Origin: Isochrysis galbana
Lineage: Eukaryota; Haptophyta; Isochrysidales; Isochrysidaceae
DNA: 64,000 nt
Assembly: GCA_018136815.1 (NCBI GenBank)
Contig: CM030935.1
Span: 4,695,791 to 4,759,790 of the forward strand
Direction of reading: 5' to 3'
Shown: positions 61,546-64,000 of the stretch, piece by piece
Numbering within the stretch: the stretch's first letter is position 1
How the letters are laid out: the number at the start of each line of letters is the position of its first letter
Translations under genes and position numbers: made by a program
Notes under the pieces: generated by a model
Seen by the model: only the letters and a program-made list of their open reading frames with translations
Told to the model about the DNA's origin: nothing
The model's database searches: none

Positions 61546-62584
61546 CGGCCACCGTCATCAGGCTGTGAGCGTCACCGACGATATGCATGTGCCAATGTGA
61601 ATGTCGAACGTTGTCGACGGTGTGTGTGCACCATAGTGGTCTGTTTGAGCGAGAGCTGTGACATGGTATTGTAGGTCAGATGATGGCCTTAGTGACGGTG
61701 GCCGGCAAGGCGCCGCGTCAGCGACTTACCCCTGGCATGTCTCGCATCTGCGTGAATCGTTCACCACCGCCGTCAACTAGCCGCCGCCCCCCGCAACCCG
61801 CCTCGTGAAGGGCCACCACGAAGTATGCGTGCCCTGACCACGCGTTCGTTAGAACAGGCTCTTGCGACATTGAGCGAGCGCACCGGCTGTTCCGCCGAGT
61901 CGCTCGCGGAGGCGCGACGTGCACCAGGATGGCGTGGTTAGCGGCACGCTCCAAGGGGGTAAGACAAAAGGAGAACACATGCTTCTCGATGGCAGGGGTG
62001 CGGGAACATGGACGCTTCTATCAGCAAAGGGCGCATCCACTTCCTTGGCGCACACGCCCACGGCTGGCCACGAGTTCTGGTGAGGCCTTCCTTGACGCGC
62101 ACCTCTGCGGCCCGTTCAAGGACCAAGGCGCTAATCTTCCAATCGTTCGTGACTTCTGCGGTCTCGTGCATCCGTGGTCGTGATAGATCTTCCTTCTCCC
62201 TCTTCTCTGTGGTTAGGTTGGGATGGGCTGTGAGAGTGCGTTGGTGAAAACGAATATAGGGCATGCATGGTGAGAAAAGAATCCCAGACATGTTCCCACG
62301 AATGTGAAAGCTTTTCACATAAAATTCGCAACTAGCTTTACAGTTTTTAGTCGGATGTGATGGGGCGCGCCGGCTCAAAATCAAAAAAAAATCTCAAGTC
62401 TCAAGATTCAGGGCTACTACTACTACACCTACTATCTTCCGACTTCTATCGCCTTCCGTCCGACGCCGCCCCTCTCCCCGTCGCTCCTCCTCTTCTCCTT
62501 CTCCCTTCGTTCCTTTGTCCTTTGTCTTCGGTGTCCGGGGTGCGGCCCAGGTGCAGCCTACCTTGGCAAGACCTTGGGGCCCCG
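61546..62584. other. Intergenic, no gene supported
   Basis: 3' flank of the ankyrin gene followed by about 800 bp without convincing coding signal. Weak minus-strand frames at 61718-61978 and 61938-62384 are not called. Confidence 0.4.
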
Positions 62585-63592
62585 GTTCAAAAACAAGTCT
62601 GAGGACACAGAACCACACAAACTAAACCAAACAGGGCGAAAACTAACCACACCTGGACGGACGGCCAGGCGTCGGCACCAGGGCAACTTAGCAACGCGCA
62701 GACATGCGACAGAGGGAGCGAGCTTAGCTCGCTCGCGGAATGGGTCTACGAGCAGCGGCTCGTCTGATGGAGCGGTGGATGGCGCCGCTGTGTTCGAAGG
62801 GTCTTGCGGAGGCTCGGAGGAGCCGCCGGCTCCGACGAAGTGGACCCCTTGTGGGCCAAAAGAGGTTCCCGCTGCTCCCATGGACAGAGGGGGAGCGGGA
62901 CTGTGAGAGGGCGCGGTCGTAGGCGCCAAGGCGGAATTTGTGCTTGTCGAACACGCGATGACTACAGGCTCATAGGCAGAGGGCCGTTCGATCGAGCCGG
63001 CAGCTGACGCCGTCGTGGAAGGTTCGTTGATTGTTGCTGGCGGGAAGATGTCTGAAAGGTCATAGTAAGAGTCGGGTCTGACAGCGTCTGCCATCGAGCG
63101 CTACGAGCGATGAGGTAGACTTACGGTCGGAGGATTTTGCGACACGTGGCGTCGGAGAGTAGGGACGAGGCTAGCTAGCGAGCTAGTGGAAGAGGGGGAG
63201 AATGAGAATGAGAGCTTCTTAGGTCCGAGGTAGACACGGGAGACTACAACGCAAGGACTCAAAAAGTCTGAGGGCCCAGAACCACACAAACTAAACCAAA
63301 CAGGGCGAAAACTAACCACACCTGGACGGACGGCCAGGCGTCGGCACCAGGGTGACTCAGCAACACGCAGACATGCGACAGAGGGGTCGGCACAACGAGG
63401 GCAGACGGGCAGACCTCGCTGGGGAGCTACAACCGATGGACGAGAGAAGACAGAAGACAGTCATGGAACATTTGATGACATCGAGAGAAAGTAAGAGAAG
63501 AGGCGGTATACCAATCGACGAGACCTTGAGGCTTAAAATAACTCGCAGGTTATAAGTAAAAGTCTGTCATCGTATGGAATACGACACGCTCC
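62585..63592 (-). mobile_element. Retroelement family X, copy E (with internal deletion)
   Basis: The minus strand starts at the terminus TGTCGTATTCCATACGATG (63592) and runs through the leader to ATG 63094 (MADAVRPDSYYDLSDIFPP). A gag-like frame of about 120 codons follows, the longest of any copy. At about 62722 it passes straight into a second piece of LTR-like sequence (62585-62722) equivalent to 63254-63390. This is as expected if most of the element between gag and the 3' LTR were deleted. Confidence 0.75.
62723..63094 (-). pseudogene. Family X Gag-like N-terminal fragment
   Basis: From ATG 63094 the frame reads MADAVRPDSYYDLSDIFPP, then SIERPSAYEPVVIACSTS and a Pro/Ser/Ala-rich stretch to about 62723, where it runs into LTR-like DNA. 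The start is conserved in copies A, C and D. No capsid or zinc-knuckle motif is contained in the preserved part. Confidence 0.5.
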
Positions 63593-63799
63593 CACTGAGA
63601 GATGTGTTTCTTTCTCTTAAAAGGTGCCTAGCTAAACCGCCGTGTCCGCGTAACCAGTTTCTTATTCATCTGCTCAACGTTCTCGACTCTTTCTCATCGT
63701 CTGCTAGTTCCTGATCGCCTACATGTAGACGTCGCACCCCTTGCTCCGTTTTTAGGAGGGGGTGTTACGGATGCCCCGCCCCTCGCCCCTCCGTCCTCT
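63593..63799. other. Spacer between family X copy E and the terminal repeat
   Basis: About 200 bp, AT-richer, no gene. GGAGGGGGTGTTACGGATGC precedes the repeat. Confidence 0.4.
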
Positions 63800-64000
63800 C
63801 CTGTATTTACTTTCTAAGTCCCGTGGGATCTCCCTCTCTTCTCTCTCCCTTCACGTGAGGACGTGAGGAGAGGCGACGGGCCTCCTCTCTTCTTTCTTCT
63901 TTTCTCTTTCCTCTCCTGCTCCCCCCCCCCCCCCCTCTACGCGTATATCCCGTTTTCGTTAGTTATCTACGTGTTACCGTGAATGTGCAATGTGCGTTTG
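63800..64000 (+). repeat. Dispersed repeat, partner at 42790-42990, cut by window end
   Basis: It shares TTCACGTGAGGACGTGAGGA (with a short internal duplication), GCGTATATCCCGTTTTCGTT and TATCTACGTGTTACCGTGA in order with the 42.8-kb copy. Confidence 0.65.

Overview
The window is nuclear DNA from a GC-rich unicellular eukaryote, most likely a microalga. The evidence is short GT-AG introns (77-247 bp, mostly about 80-115 bp), Ser-Pro-rich secreted proteins with small Cys-rich modules of a type I associate with algal genomes, F-BAR/PH and ankyrin genes, and dense Ty3/gypsy and LINE debris. No bacterial operon, rRNA or tRNA was recognised. A haptophyte or another complex-plastid alga fits best, but the lineage cannot be fixed from the sequence alone.

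Left part (1-33.2 kb). A large secreted or membrane-anchored protein gene with a class 3 lipase domain occurs three times in the same orientation: a 5' fragment (390-1468), a full-length copy broken by a stop codon and a 19-bp deletion (13.34-19.87 kb), and an intact copy of about 2036 codons (27056-33166). Between them lie a Ty3/gypsy retrotransposon with a chromodomain on the minus strand (4226-11990; gag, protease and pol all open, in three successive frames), a LINE 3' end (11.98-12.81 kb), a small AT-richer cassette of two divergent unrecognised genes (20951-22549), a retroelement fragment ('family X') interrupted by a 464-bp MITE with 26-bp terminal inverted repeats (22905-23368), and a block of imperfect repeats (23.6-25.8 kb).

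Middle (33.2-49.3 kb). There is a 100-N assembly gap, a LINE ORF2 C-terminus with its 3' UTR facing an inverted LINE tail, a spliced polytopic membrane protein gene (36730-39216, minus), head-to-head family X copies (40.6-42.4 kb), a mitochondrial-type lipoyl-domain gene (from 43357), a family 4 glycosyltransferase gene (45478-46860, minus), one orphan exon (47602-47883), and an internally deleted LINE (48.6-49.3 kb).

Right part (49.3-64 kb). A 744-nt pure polypyrimidine tract precedes a 979-aa unrecognised protein gene with one intron (51089-54106). A six-exon F-BAR plus PH domain gene (59362-56726, minus) and a four-exon ankyrin-repeat gene (60685-61545, plus) are transcribed divergently from a homopolymer-rich 1.3-kb spacer. 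Another family X element and a dispersed repeat close the window. The host genes show no shared pathway. The main theme is a gene-sparse, repeat-rich region in which nested insertions can be ordered in time.
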